Origin: Bacteroidaceae bacterium
Lineage (GTDB): Bacteria; Bacteroidota; Bacteroidia; Bacteroidales; Bacteroidaceae
Assembly (NCBI GenBank): GCA_017552435.1
Contig: JAFZPZ010000049.1
Span: forward strand, 1-57,557
Direction: 5' to 3'
DNA: 57,557 bases
Below, piece by piece: positions 48,774 through 57,531 of this stretch; positions within the stretch are counted from its first letter, which is position 1; every line of letters begins with the position of its first letter. Under the pieces are notes generated by a model that was not told the DNA's origin, made no database searches, and saw nothing but the letters and a program-made list of their open reading frames with translations. A program made the position numbers and the translations under genes.

Positions 48774-51176
48774 TTATTTCTTGCGGCGGAAGAGTTTGCT
48801 CCAAAGGCTCTTTTTCTCTTCCTTGGTGCCGTATCCATAGCCGTAACCATACCTGTTGTTCCTGCTGCGGCTGTCGTTAATAATGATACAGAGATGGTTG
48901 AACTTCTTCTCCTGATGCAGACGTTCTAATTCTGGCAGATATCGACGGTCAACTTTCGTTTCGCGCAGAACGTAGATGGTAAGGTCGGCCACGCGGTTGA
49001 CGATTCCGGCATCCGCAACGACCTGTGCAGGGACATTGTCGATGATTACATAGTCATAAAGTTTCTTGAGTTCCTCGACACACTGTTCCAGACGGTCACT
49101 CATCAGCAATTCAGTGGGGTTAGGTGCCATAGCGCCTGCTGGTAAGATGTCCAGGTTATACTCTTTGTTCTTCGTAACCACCAGACGGGATACATCGTCA
49201 ATAGCTCCTGAAAGATAGGAGGTAAGTCCATATTTGCCTTCCATGGAGGAGAGGCGGCTTCTGGTACGTTTTCGGATATCGGCGTCGATAAGCACGACTT
49301 TCTTGCCGGTTAAGCCCAGTGCGGCGGCGAAGTTTCCACTGATGAATGTCTTGCCTTCGCCCGGCATAGTGCTGGTGAGCATGATGACACGTGCATCTTT
49401 GTTGATGAACGGCATGTTGAAGCGTATCAGCCGGAATGCTTCTGCCAGGATGTCGTCCTTGTCCCCATCGACAACTATCTCGGAGTCACGGATACCAGTC
49501 TGACTATGAGGCACTTCTCCAAGGATGGGAATGGTAGTGAACTTTTCTATGTCCTTGCGACCACGTACCGTAGTGTCAAGTATCTTCCTCATTTGGAAAA
49601 AGAGTAGGGGAACGAGGATACCCAAAATCAGGGCTATGAGCGTGATGACCTTGGTACGGGGCGCTATAGGCGATCTGCTGCCAAAGGGCTGTTCCACAAT
49701 ACGGATGTTTGCCTCTGTAATGGCAAGTTGCAAAGCAGTCTCCTCGCGCTTGTTGAGCAAAAAGGTATAAAGTGCATCCTTAATGGTTTGCTCACGCGCG
49801 ATGTCAATGACCTGTTTCTCTTTCTTGGGCATCGCCTGCAAGTTGCCCATCAGCCCGGCTTCTTCTGCTTTTGCTTTATTAACCTGGAGCTTGAGACTTG
49901 CACTGTAGCCCTTGAGCGAAGCAAGTACGGCAGTACGCATTTGGGAAAGATTGCGGTCCATATCCTGAATGGTGGGACTGGTCTCTGAAGTGTTCTCTGC
50001 CAAGCGGTTGCGCGTCAGCATCAGTTGGTTGTAGTTCACTATTTGTGATGCGATGCCTGCATCATTGATACCGCCCATAGTGGGGATGAGGTTGTTGCCA
50101 GTACTGTTCTGGGTCAGATAGTCCACAAGATATTCAATCATCGCGTATTGTGTCTCAGCCTGTATGGTACGTTGGCGGGCAGTGTTGCTCTGTGCAATGT
50201 ATGCTTCGCTGCTGGCTTTGAAATCCACCATACCGCTGTTTTGCTTGAAATCGGCAATCTTGCCTTCCACTTCACTCAGTTCCGAATGAATTAAGGCGAT
50301 TCGGTCTTCTATGAAATCTGCTGTACTTTTCGCAATCTGGTTCTTGTCATCGATGATGCTGCGCTTGTAGGCATCAAGCAAGCCGTTCAGGATGTCGTCG
50401 GCCCGTTTGATACTTGTGTCCGTACATGTAATACGCACCAAAGTGCTTTCCTTGTCTATCTCGCTACTTGTAACTTTATTGTAAAGGATAATAGCAGCAT
50501 CTTCTACACTGATACGTTGCACACGTATAGTCAAACCCATAAAAGGTTCAAGCTGTCCCTCGATTGGAGTTACTACAAAATCACCAAATGGTGTCTTCGT
50601 GACCTTTCCCCATTCAACAGTTGTTGTAAAATCAGATTTTTCTATCGGATCGCCGAACTTGACATTGGTGATTGTGCCGCCCCGCTCGCTATCGATGGTA
50701 AGCATTAAACTAGCCGGCGCACTAAACTCCGTCATGAAGTCAACGGAAAACGGACGATTCTTGTAAAGCGACACATTGCGCAAGCCGGAACGTATGCTGT
50801 ACATGACGTCAAGCTGAAGCACCTTGGCAACTTCCTGAGCAAGTTGAAAAGAATGCAAAATATAGACCTCGTTCTTCACACTTGACCCGGCAAGCACGCC
50901 ATTCAGTTGCATCAAGGCATCAGTGCTAATGTTAGAACGTCTGCCACCACTGGCGCCATTGTCGTCCTTGACGAGCATTACGGCTTGTCGTTGATAGATA
51001 TTGGACTTCGTGGCGAGGTAGAGTCTAGCCGCTGCCAACCATATAATTATAGAAATGACAAACCATATCCAATTATCTAAAAACGTATCAAAGATATCGC
51101 GCAAGGTGATGGGCTCTTCAATGCCTGTATTCTTGCGCTGACGGCTACGGATTGCAGTATTATTATTAACTTCCAT
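48774..51176 (-). CDS. Wzc-like exopolysaccharide chain-length regulator and tyrosine kinase
   Basis: 800 aa from the ATG at 51176 (MEVNNNTAIRSRQRK); an in-frame extension to 51260 would lie inside the export gene. N-terminal Wzz domain with helix WFVISIIIWLAAARLYLA, long coiled-coil periplasmic part, C-terminal helix VITLIALILGILVPLLFF, then a BY-kinase domain: Walker A STMPGEGKTFISGNFAAALG, Walker A' VVLIDADIRK, Walker B YDYVIIDNVPAQVVAD. The C-terminal NNRYGYGYGYGTKEEK is a Tyr cluster of the type that is autophosphorylated. Partner of the OPX protein encoded 8 nt upstream. Confidence 0.93.
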   Translation of the reverse strand: MEVNNNTAIRSRQRKNTGIEEPITLRDIFDTFLDNWIWFVISIIIWLAAARLYLATKSNIYQRQAVMLVKDDNGASGGRRSNISTDALMQLNGVLAGSSVKNEVYILHSFQLAQEVAKVLQLDVMYSIRSGLRNVSLYKNRPFSVDFMTEFSAPASLMLTIDSERGGTITNVKFGDPIEKSDFTTTVEWGKVTKTPFGDFVVTPIEGQLEPFMGLTIRVQRISVEDAAIILYNKVTSSEIDKESTLVRITCTDTSIKRADDILNGLLDAYKRSIIDDKNQIAKSTADFIEDRIALIHSELSEVEGKIADFKQNSGMVDFKASSEAYIAQSNTARQRTIQAETQYAMIEYLVDYLTQNSTGNNLIPTMGGINDAGIASQIVNYNQLMLTRNRLAENTSETSPTIQDMDRNLSQMRTAVLASLKGYSASLKLQVNKAKAEEAGLMGNLQAMPKKEKQVIDIAREQTIKDALYTFLLNKREETALQLAITEANIRIVEQPFGSRSPIAPRTKVITLIALILGILVPLLFFQMRKILDTTVRGRKDIEKFTTIPILGEVPHSQTGIRDSEIVVDGDKDDILAEAFRLIRFNMPFINKDARVIMLTSTMPGEGKTFISGNFAAALGLTGKKVVLIDADIRKRTRSRLSSMEGKYGLTSYLSGAIDDVSRLVVTKNKEYNLDILPAGAMAPNPTELLMSDRLEQCVEELKKLYDYVIIDNVPAQVVADAGIVNRVADLTIYVLRETKVDRRYLPELERLHQEKKFNHLCIIINDSRSRNNRYGYGYGYGTKEEKKSLWSKLFRRKK

Positions 51177-51184
51177 GAATACTT

Positions 51185-52003
51185 TTACTTTTTGAGTGCA
51201 ACAACAAGAGAAACAATGCTGACAACCATGCCGACAACAGTGCTGCCGACGGTGAGCCAAGTATAGCTTGTACTGCCTTTTACACGTTGGCTCTTGTTTG
51301 GTTGTACATAGATGACATCATTTTGCTGCAGATAATAGGCTGGCGAATTAAATACGGCCTGATTGTCGAGCAGATTAACTTCGTATGTTTTACGCTTGCC
51401 GTTCTCCTCGCGAATGACAAGGACGTTGTCACGGTATGCACTGTTATTGAGGTCGCCTGCCTTGCCAAGTGCTTCCAATATGGTAAGACGTTCTCCCTGA
51501 TAAGTTTGTGTACCTGGATTCTTGACATCGCCCATTACTGTCACCTTGAAACTCATTATCTTGGTATTGACAATGGCATCATTGATGTAGCCCTCGCCAA
51601 TCATACGCTTCTGTATCATTGACGAAATTTCGTCCGTTGTCATGCCACCGACATGAAGCGTGCCGAAAATAGGGAATTCTATGTTTCCATCCTTGTTCAC
51701 CCTGAAGTAGGAGACACCTGAGGAAACATTAACAGTGTTGGTTCCAGTCTGTGAGTTGTTACCGCCACCAATGAGCGTGTTATTGTTGAAGCGGGCGAGT
51801 AACTCGGCATCCTTACTTGCAACTGATATGGCAAGCTGGTCGTCAGTTTGTACTCGTAAATCGAGGTATTCCTGAATGTCTTGAGGTTCAGCATATGCCT
51901 GAGCGGCACCCTGCAAATATATCATCTTCCTGTTTGAAATACATGAAGTCGTTAATCCCAAGCACAAAGAACAGGTTATAAGCAGAAAAGTCGTTCTTTT
52001 CAT
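51185..52003 (-). CDS. Wza-like polysaccharide export lipoprotein (OPX)
   Basis: 272 aa. Lipobox TTSC (Cys21). Poly_export domain (QTDDQLAISVASKDAELLAR, YFRVNKDGNIEFPIFGTLHV) and SLBB-like domain (KVTVMGDVKNPGTQTYQGER, LTILEALGKAGDL), then a C-terminal transmembrane helix (VGSTVVGMVVSIVSLVVALK). Outer-membrane channel or adaptor for capsule or EPS; first gene of a two-gene unit here, with polymer synthesis genes not in view. Confidence 0.93.
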   Translation of the reverse strand: MKRTTFLLITCSLCLGLTTSCISNRKMIYLQGAAQAYAEPQDIQEYLDLRVQTDDQLAISVASKDAELLARFNNNTLIGGGNNSQTGTNTVNVSSGVSYFRVNKDGNIEFPIFGTLHVGGMTTDEISSMIQKRMIGEGYINDAIVNTKIMSFKVTVMGDVKNPGTQTYQGERLTILEALGKAGDLNNSAYRDNVLVIREENGKRKTYEVNLLDNQAVFNSPAYYLQQNDVIYVQPNKSQRVKGSTSYTWLTVGSTVVGMVVSIVSLVVALKK

Positions 52004-52026
52004 TTTTCTTTACATAGTTTTTCATG

Positions 52027-52034
52027 CAAAAATA
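52027..52034 (-). promoter_or_regulatory. Promoter -7 box for the polysaccharide export pair
   Basis: TATTTTTG on the minus strand, 23 nt before the ATG at 52003. Confidence 0.45.
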
Positions 52035-52151
52035 CTAAAAAAAAGACAGACAGGCGTCCCTTGCGGAAAAAAAAACACCTTATTATGGTATTTATTGTAA
52101 AGAAACAGGTAACTTGCAGCCGAATTGGGCAGAAATACATATTAAACACCT

Positions 52152-52664
52152 ATGAAAATACTGTTTTTGCTATTATTGTTCGCATCAACGATTCAGGCTT
52201 CTTGCGTCTTGCCACCTTCCACTACCAATGGGACCTTCATGGGTAATGCATCCTATTATGCTGACAGATTTCATGGCCGTCGGATGGCAAATGGTCAGCT
52301 TTATCATCGGGACAGCATGACGTGCGCTCACTTGAAATTTCCATTCGGGACATTGCTTAAGGTGCGCAATCCACTCAACGACCGCACTGTCATTGTCCGC
52401 GTCACAGACCGTGGTCCCTATTCCAAACGTTTTATCATTGACTTGAGCCGCGCTGCAGCGCGCGAACTGGATATTATCAGATCTGGCTTCATGATGGTGG
52501 AGATAACGCCATATCATCCAAATGAGATTCCTTACCGCCCCGAAGATGACAGCCTGCCTGAGATACCTGAGCTCGACCTGCAATACACACCTGCCGCCAC
52601 TTATCCCGACCCCGCCTGGCAGCGAGATTCAACTATAAAGAAATTACTAGAACGTGTTGATTGA
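52152..52664 (+). CDS. RlpA-like double-psi beta-barrel protein
   Basis: 170 aa with signal peptide (residues 1-17). RlpA domain: GNASYYADRFHGRRMANGQL, FPFGTLLKVRNPLNDRTV, VRVTDRGPYSKRFIIDLSRA; no SPOR domain. RlpA proteins cleave naked glycan strands at the septum in some bacteria; here activity is inferred. Periplasmic. It lies 6 nt before the glycosyltransferase. Confidence 0.88.
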   Translation: MKILFLLLLFASTIQASCVLPPSTTNGTFMGNASYYADRFHGRRMANGQLYHRDSMTCAHLKFPFGTLLKVRNPLNDRTVIVRVTDRGPYSKRFIIDLSRAAARELDIIRSGFMMVEITPYHPNEIPYRPEDDSLPEIPELDLQYTPAATYPDPAWQRDSTIKKLLERVD

Positions 52665-52670
52665 ATAGTC

Positions 52671-53846
52671 ATGCATATACTGGAGATCCCATCATTTTTC
52701 CCTCCCTATGGTGGTTTGTTCTGTCTGGATCAGGCCAAAGCCTTGGTTTTGCAGGGCCATGAGGTTCGGATATTAAGCAATGTGCAGATGGGGCTGACGA
52801 TAGGCTTGAAGGACTATCTCAGCCTACCTTATAAGCGTTTTGAGCACACGATAGATGACGTAACGGTTATTCAATCATATCAGCGCGGACTGCCCAGAGT
52901 GGTCAGATACAATGCCGAGCGATGGGTGGCAATCGTGCGTTCTATGTTCCGGGAATATGTCGAGAAGTATGGTCGTCCGGACATCTTACATGCCCATTGC
53001 GCAAAGTGGGCTGGCTATGCGGCGATGCTGATAAGCGACGAATATCAGATTCCTTATGTCATCACAGAACACCTTTCGAGGATGCTTTTGGAAGAGGAGT
53101 TTGAAAAGTCTCCGGGCCATGCTTGGCAGGTACCTTTACTGAAACAAGCATACGAACAGTCGGGTAGGGTGATTCATGTCTCCGAGGAATTGGCGAATGA
53201 TACAGCCCGCTATTATGGGAGGGATTACAATTGGCAATATCTCTCAAATACTATTGATACAGACTTCTTCCATTATCAATTGCGCCAGCCTCATGAGGGA
53301 CGTCCCTTCCGGTTTTGCTGCTTGGCAAACTATTCTTTCCTCAAAGGTTACGATGTCCTGTTTGATGCTTATCGGAAGTTGCAGGATGAAGCACTGGGTA
53401 TTCAATTGCTTATTGCGGGACAGTTTACTGATTCTTGTCAGTGCAGACATGAAATAGAACGTCTGCAGTTAAAAGGCGTCAAGACATACGGCAAGGTTGA
53501 CAAGCAGATGGTTCGTGATATACTCTACCAGTCGGACGCTCTGGTTCTGGCCAGTCGCAGTGAGGTACAGCCGTTGGTGCTGTTGGAGGCGATGTCAACG
53601 GGCATTCCTGTCATTTCTACAGAGGTCGTTCCCCGTAGTCAACGAATAAAAGGCACCACCATCGTTTCCGTTGGTGATGCCGATGCGTTGGCTGATGCCA
53701 TGAGAGAAGTTATTGGCCATCCTCTGCCAGACGGCAAGGCTTTGTCGGAGGCTGTTCGGCAGATGGCTTCTCCTGAGGTAATAGGGCGTGAGTTAACGTC
53801 TGTTTTTAGTGAAGTTACTAATACTCGTTCCAGCTCTTTATACTAA
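52671..53846 (+). CDS. Family 4-type glycosyltransferase
   Basis: 391 aa, GT-B fold. IPSFFPPYGGLFCLDQAKAL at the start; sugar-nucleotide half has CCLANYSFLKGYDVLFDAYR and LVLASRSEVQPLVLLEAMST (GPGTPD-like E-x7-E region) and GIPVISTEVVPR. Probably EPS or LPS synthesis. The gene converges with carB and their last 29 bp overlap. Confidence 0.9.
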   Translation: MHILEIPSFFPPYGGLFCLDQAKALVLQGHEVRILSNVQMGLTIGLKDYLSLPYKRFEHTIDDVTVIQSYQRGLPRVVRYNAERWVAIVRSMFREYVEKYGRPDILHAHCAKWAGYAAMLISDEYQIPYVITEHLSRMLLEEEFEKSPGHAWQVPLLKQAYEQSGRVIHVSEELANDTARYYGRDYNWQYLSNTIDTDFFHYQLRQPHEGRPFRFCCLANYSFLKGYDVLFDAYRKLQDEALGIQLLIAGQFTDSCQCRHEIERLQLKGVKTYGKVDKQMVRDILYQSDALVLASRSEVQPLVLLEAMSTGIPVISTEVVPRSQRIKGTTIVSVGDADALADAMREVIGHPLPDGKALSEAVRQMASPEVIGRELTSVFSEVTNTRSSSLY

Positions 53847-56800
53847 GGTCTTCAATTGATAATGTGCAGAAAGCCTCAATGAAGGCACTTGCTAAGCGGG
53901 CATTGGTGATGAGGGGAATGTTGTGGTCGATGGCCCCACGACGAATCTTATAACCATTGGTCAACTCGCGACTGGTGCGGTTTTTGGGAATGTTAACCAC
54001 TAGATCGAAACGATGCTCGGCAATCATCTTCATCACATTATCCATACCTGGTTTGTCTTCGTCTGGCCAGCTTACTGCGATGGCCTTGGCTCCATTCTCA
54101 TTTAGGAACTTGGCTGTTCCCTCGCTTGCATAGATGGTGTATCCGGCCTGTGTCAGCATGCGGGCTCCATCGAGCATGGCGACTTTCTCTTTTGTTCCGC
54201 CACTGCTTATCATGACACCCTTTTCTTTGCTGGGCACTTTGTAACCTGTGGCAATCATGCTGTTCAGTAGGGCCTCTTCGAAACTATCGCCGAGACAACC
54301 CACTTCACCCGTTGAACTCATATCAACACCCAGAATCGGGTCGGCATTCTGCAGACGTGCAAATGAGAACTGACTGGCCTTGACGCCTATGTGGTCGATG
54401 TCGAAAGCACTCTTATCCGGCTTCGTGTAGGGGGCATCGAGCATGATGCGTGTTGCCGTCTCGATAAAGTTGCGCTTGAGAACCTTGCTGACAAATGGGA
54501 AGGAACGACTGGCGCGTAAATTGCACTCGATAACCTTTACATCCCTGCCTTTTGCCAAATACTGAATGTTGAAGGGACCGCTGATGTTCAACTCTTTTGC
54601 GATGGCACGGCTCATCTTCTTGATTTGGCGGGCTGTAGCAAAGCTGAGTTGCTGGGCGGGGAATACCATAGTAGCATCGCCAGAGTGGACACCGGCAAAC
54701 TCGACGTGTTCTGAAATGGCATACTCTACAATCTCACCGTTCTGAGCTACTGCATCGAATTCCACTTCGTTTGTCTCTGTCATAAACTTGCTAACAACCA
54801 CGGGATATTCCTTGCTGACTTCGCTGGCCATCTGCAGGAAGCGCTCCAGTTCTTCGTCAGTATAGCAGACATTCATCGCTGCACCAGAGAGGACGTACGA
54901 GGGACGTACCAGCACGGGATAGCCCACTTCCTCTATGAACTTCTTGACATCTTCCATGCTTGTCAATGCGCTCCAACGGGGTTGGTCAATGCCAAGCTTG
55001 TCGAGCATGGCAGAGAACTTTCCGCGATTTTCTGCACGGTCGATGCTCACGGGCGAAGTGCCGAGGATGGGCACACTCTGGCGGTAAAGTTTCATTGCCA
55101 GGTTGTTGGGAATCTGTCCGCCGGTAGAGACAATCACACCGCGGGGCGACTCTAGGTCGATAACGTCCAGCACACGTTCAAACGAAAGTTCGTCGAAGTA
55201 CAGACGGTCGCACATATCATAGTCCGTAGAAACGGTCTCTGGATTATAGTTGATCATTATGCTCTTGTACCCGAGTTTGCGGGCTGTCTGGATGGCATTG
55301 ACCGAGCACCAGTCGAACTCTACACTCGATCCGATACGGTAGGCACCGCTTCCGAGCACAATGACCGACTTCTCGTTCTTGTAGTAGTTGACGTCGTGTC
55401 CTTCTACGGCGTAGGTCATGTATAGGTAGTTTGTCAGGTCGGGATGTTCGCTGGCAACTGTCGGAATGCGCTTCACTGCGGGCAGGATACCAAGCTTCTT
55501 ACGATATGAGCGAACAGCCAAGTTCTCTTTTTCCATATTGCCGCTGTGAGCGTTGAGAACGCAGCGGGCTATCTGGAAGTCACTGAAGCCGAGCGTTTTT
55601 GCCTGACTCAGAACATCGGTAGGAACATCTTCGATGGCATTATAGGTCTGTAACTTGTGTTCGAAATCGACAATATTCTTCATGCGTTCGATGAACCATG
55701 GATCTATCTTCGTCAGTTCTTCAATGCGCTCTACGGTATAACCCTCTTCAAGAGCTTGAGCCAGTGCAAATATGCGCAGGTCAGTAGGATTGGCCAGTTC
55801 CTCGTCCAGATTGTCGAATTTCACATGGTCGTTGCACACAAAGCCATGCATACCCTGGCCTATCATACGCAGACCCTTCTGCAGTATCTCCTCGAACGAG
55901 CGACCGATACTCATGATTTCGCCGACCGACTTCATGCTAGAACCAATCTTGCGACTCACACCAATGAATTTCGTTAGGTCCCAGCGAGGTATTTTGCAGA
56001 TGAGGTAGTCAAGTGAAGGAGCCACATAGGCGCTGTTTGTAGTGCCCATCTCGCCGATCTGGTCCAAGGTATAGCCAAGAGCAATTTTTGCAGCAACGAA
56101 AGCAAGAGGATAGCCTGTCGCCTTGCTGGCAAGAGCAGAGGAGCGTGATAGACGGGCATTGATTTCAATGATTCTGTAGTCGTTCGTCTCAGCATTGAAG
56201 GCAAATTGAATGTTGCATTCGCCCACAATGTTCAGGTGCCGTACACATTTAATAGTAAGTTCCTGCAACATCTTCACCTGTTCGTCCTTTAATGAACAGG
56301 TGGGAGCAACTACGATGCTCTCGCCAGTATGAATGCCGAGGGGGTCGAAGTTCTCCATCGAAGCGACGGTGAAGCAATGATCGTTGGCATCGCGGATGCA
56401 CTCGAACTCTATTTCCTTCCAACCTTTCAAACTCTCCTCCACAAGCACCTGGGGCGCGAAGGTGAAAGCACTCTCTGCAATTTCCTTGAAAGTCTTCTCA
56501 TCGGGACAGACACCGCTGCCCAAACCGCCCAATGCGTATGCAGAGCGAATCATGATGGGATAACCAATGCGACGTGCGGTGGCGATGGCATCCTCTAAAG
56601 TCTCGCAGGCTTGGCTCGTAGGAACCTTCAGGTTTACCTTACCTAGCTCTTTGACAAAGAGGTCGCGGTCCTCTGTATTCATAATAGCTTCCACACTGGT
56701 ACCGAGCACACGGACACCATACTTTTCGAGCACGCCGTTCTGATAGAGTGCTGTGCCGACGTTCAAACCCGTCTGTCCACCCCATGCCAACATGATGCCG

Positions 56801-57039
56801 TCGGGTCGTTCCTTCTTGATGATTTCCTCTATGAAATACGGTGTTATGGGCAGGAAATAAACCTTGTCGGCAATGCCCTCACTGGTTTGGATGGTTGCGA
56901 CGTTGGGGTTGACGAGCACCGAATAGATGCCCTCCTCGCGAAGCGCTTTGAGTGCCTGGCTGCCGGAATAGTCAAACTCGCCTGCCTGACCAATCTTCAG
57001 GGCACCGCTACCTAATACGAGAACTTTCTTCAGATTCAT
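53818..57039 (-). CDS. carB: Carbamoyl-phosphate synthase large subunit
   Basis: 1073 aa, full length. Two ATP-grasp halves: residues about 1-400 (VLVLGSGALKIGQAGEFDYS; MIRSAYALGGLGSGV; IEINARLSRSSALASKATGY) and 545-930 (VIVLGSGAYRIGSSVEFDWC; VLVRPSYVLSGAAMNVCYTD; VIECNLRASRSFPFVSKVLK), oligomerisation domain between, and C-terminal MGS allosteric domain (VMISSGGTKEKVAMLDGARM, VVNIPKNRTSRELTNGYKIR). Makes carbamoyl phosphate for pyrimidines and arginine. No carA is adjacent; an rRNA operon lies upstream. The leader carries a possible attenuator. Confidence 0.97.
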   Translation of the reverse strand: MNLKKVLVLGSGALKIGQAGEFDYSGSQALKALREEGIYSVLVNPNVATIQTSEGIADKVYFLPITPYFIEEIIKKERPDGIMLAWGGQTGLNVGTALYQNGVLEKYGVRVLGTSVEAIMNTEDRDLFVKELGKVNLKVPTSQACETLEDAIATARRIGYPIMIRSAYALGGLGSGVCPDEKTFKEIAESAFTFAPQVLVEESLKGWKEIEFECIRDANDHCFTVASMENFDPLGIHTGESIVVAPTCSLKDEQVKMLQELTIKCVRHLNIVGECNIQFAFNAETNDYRIIEINARLSRSSALASKATGYPLAFVAAKIALGYTLDQIGEMGTTNSAYVAPSLDYLICKIPRWDLTKFIGVSRKIGSSMKSVGEIMSIGRSFEEILQKGLRMIGQGMHGFVCNDHVKFDNLDEELANPTDLRIFALAQALEEGYTVERIEELTKIDPWFIERMKNIVDFEHKLQTYNAIEDVPTDVLSQAKTLGFSDFQIARCVLNAHSGNMEKENLAVRSYRKKLGILPAVKRIPTVASEHPDLTNYLYMTYAVEGHDVNYYKNEKSVIVLGSGAYRIGSSVEFDWCSVNAIQTARKLGYKSIMINYNPETVSTDYDMCDRLYFDELSFERVLDVIDLESPRGVIVSTGGQIPNNLAMKLYRQSVPILGTSPVSIDRAENRGKFSAMLDKLGIDQPRWSALTSMEDVKKFIEEVGYPVLVRPSYVLSGAAMNVCYTDEELERFLQMASEVSKEYPVVVSKFMTETNEVEFDAVAQNGEIVEYAISEHVEFAGVHSGDATMVFPAQQLSFATARQIKKMSRAIAKELNISGPFNIQYLAKGRDVKVIECNLRASRSFPFVSKVLKRNFIETATRIMLDAPYTKPDKSAFDIDHIGVKASQFSFARLQNADPILGVDMSSTGEVGCLGDSFEEALLNSMIATGYKVPSKEKGVMISSGGTKEKVAMLDGARMLTQAGYTIYASEGTAKFLNENGAKAIAVSWPDEDKPGMDNVMKMIAEHRFDLVVNIPKNRTSRELTNGYKIRRGAIDHNIPLITNARLASAFIEAFCTLSIEDLSIKSWNEY

Positions 57040-57080
57040 AATGCTTTTTTATTTCTTATATTTCCTATTTGTTCTTTTAA

Positions 57081-57123
57081 AATAAAAGCCACATCCGCTA
57101 ATTTGACAGCGAAAGTGGCTTTT
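57081..57123 (-). terminator. Terminator-like hairpin in the carB leader
   Basis: AAAGCCAC and GTGGCTTT enclose a second stem CGCT/AGCG; on the minus strand the hairpin is followed by TTTTATTTT. It lies between the carB promoter (57235-57242) and the carB ATG, as expected for an attenuator. Confidence 0.7.
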
Positions 57124-57211
57124 TATCTGAGACAGATAAACAGGCAGCATCCATCTCCCTCACGGCCTCTTGTCCTTTGCTCCATGTTCCTAGCCCCGTG
57201 TAACAGTTCAT
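57098..57211 (-). CDS. Possible leader peptide upstream of carB (37 aa)
   Basis: ATG at 57211 to TAG at 57098-57100; encodes MNCYTGLGTWSKGQEAVREM followed by 17 more residues. It lies on the carB leader transcript and ends within the terminator-like hairpin, the geometry of ribosome-coupled attenuation (compare the pyrBI leader of E. coli). About a third is encoded by a heptad array (57166-57200), so it may be accidental. Confidence 0.3.
   Translation of the reverse strand: MNCYTGLGTWSKGQEAVREMDAACLSVSDKKPLSLSN
57166..57200. repeat. Heptad array in the carB leader
   Basis: CCTCTTG, TCCTTTG, CTCCATG, TTCCTAG, CCCCGTG at exact 7-bp spacing; same word family as 36820-36854. Confidence 0.65.
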
Positions 57212-57234
57212 CTGTGTTTCTTTTATTTCGGGTG

Positions 57235-57242
57235 CAAAGGTA
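57235..57242 (-). promoter_or_regulatory. Promoter -7 box for carB
   Basis: TACCTTTG on the minus strand with TTTG at 57262-57265, 19 nt upstream. Leader of about 190 nt. Confidence 0.7.
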
Positions 57243-57326
57243 AGGATATTTCCAAAAACGACAAAGCACGGAGCATTTTTTTTTAGAAAAAAAGTAAAGT
57301 CCCGCAGAAATTACCCAGAATCTCCC

Positions 57327-57370
57327 ATTAGTCTCATAGGCCTCATATGCCCTATTGACCTCATTGCCCC
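57327..57370. repeat. Nonamer array (9-bp period) near 5S rRNA
   Basis: ATTAGTCTC, ATAGGCCTC, ATATGCCCT, ATTGACCTC, ATTGCCCC run in 9-bp units, 5 copies. Intergenic, just downstream of the 5S terminator. Another period class in the same genome. Confidence 0.6.
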
Positions 57371-57377
57371 AAAACAG

Positions 57378-57408
57378 AAAACCCTCCGAGATTTCTCTCG
57401 AAGGGTTT
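57378..57408 (-). terminator. rRNA operon terminator
   Basis: AACCCTCCGAGA and TCTCGAAGGGTT pair (11 of 12) around TTTC; on the minus strand followed by TTTTCTGTTTT, directly after the 5S gene. Confidence 0.8.
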
Positions 57409-57421
57409 CTTCGTTTAAAAA

Positions 57422-57531
<110 letters not shown>

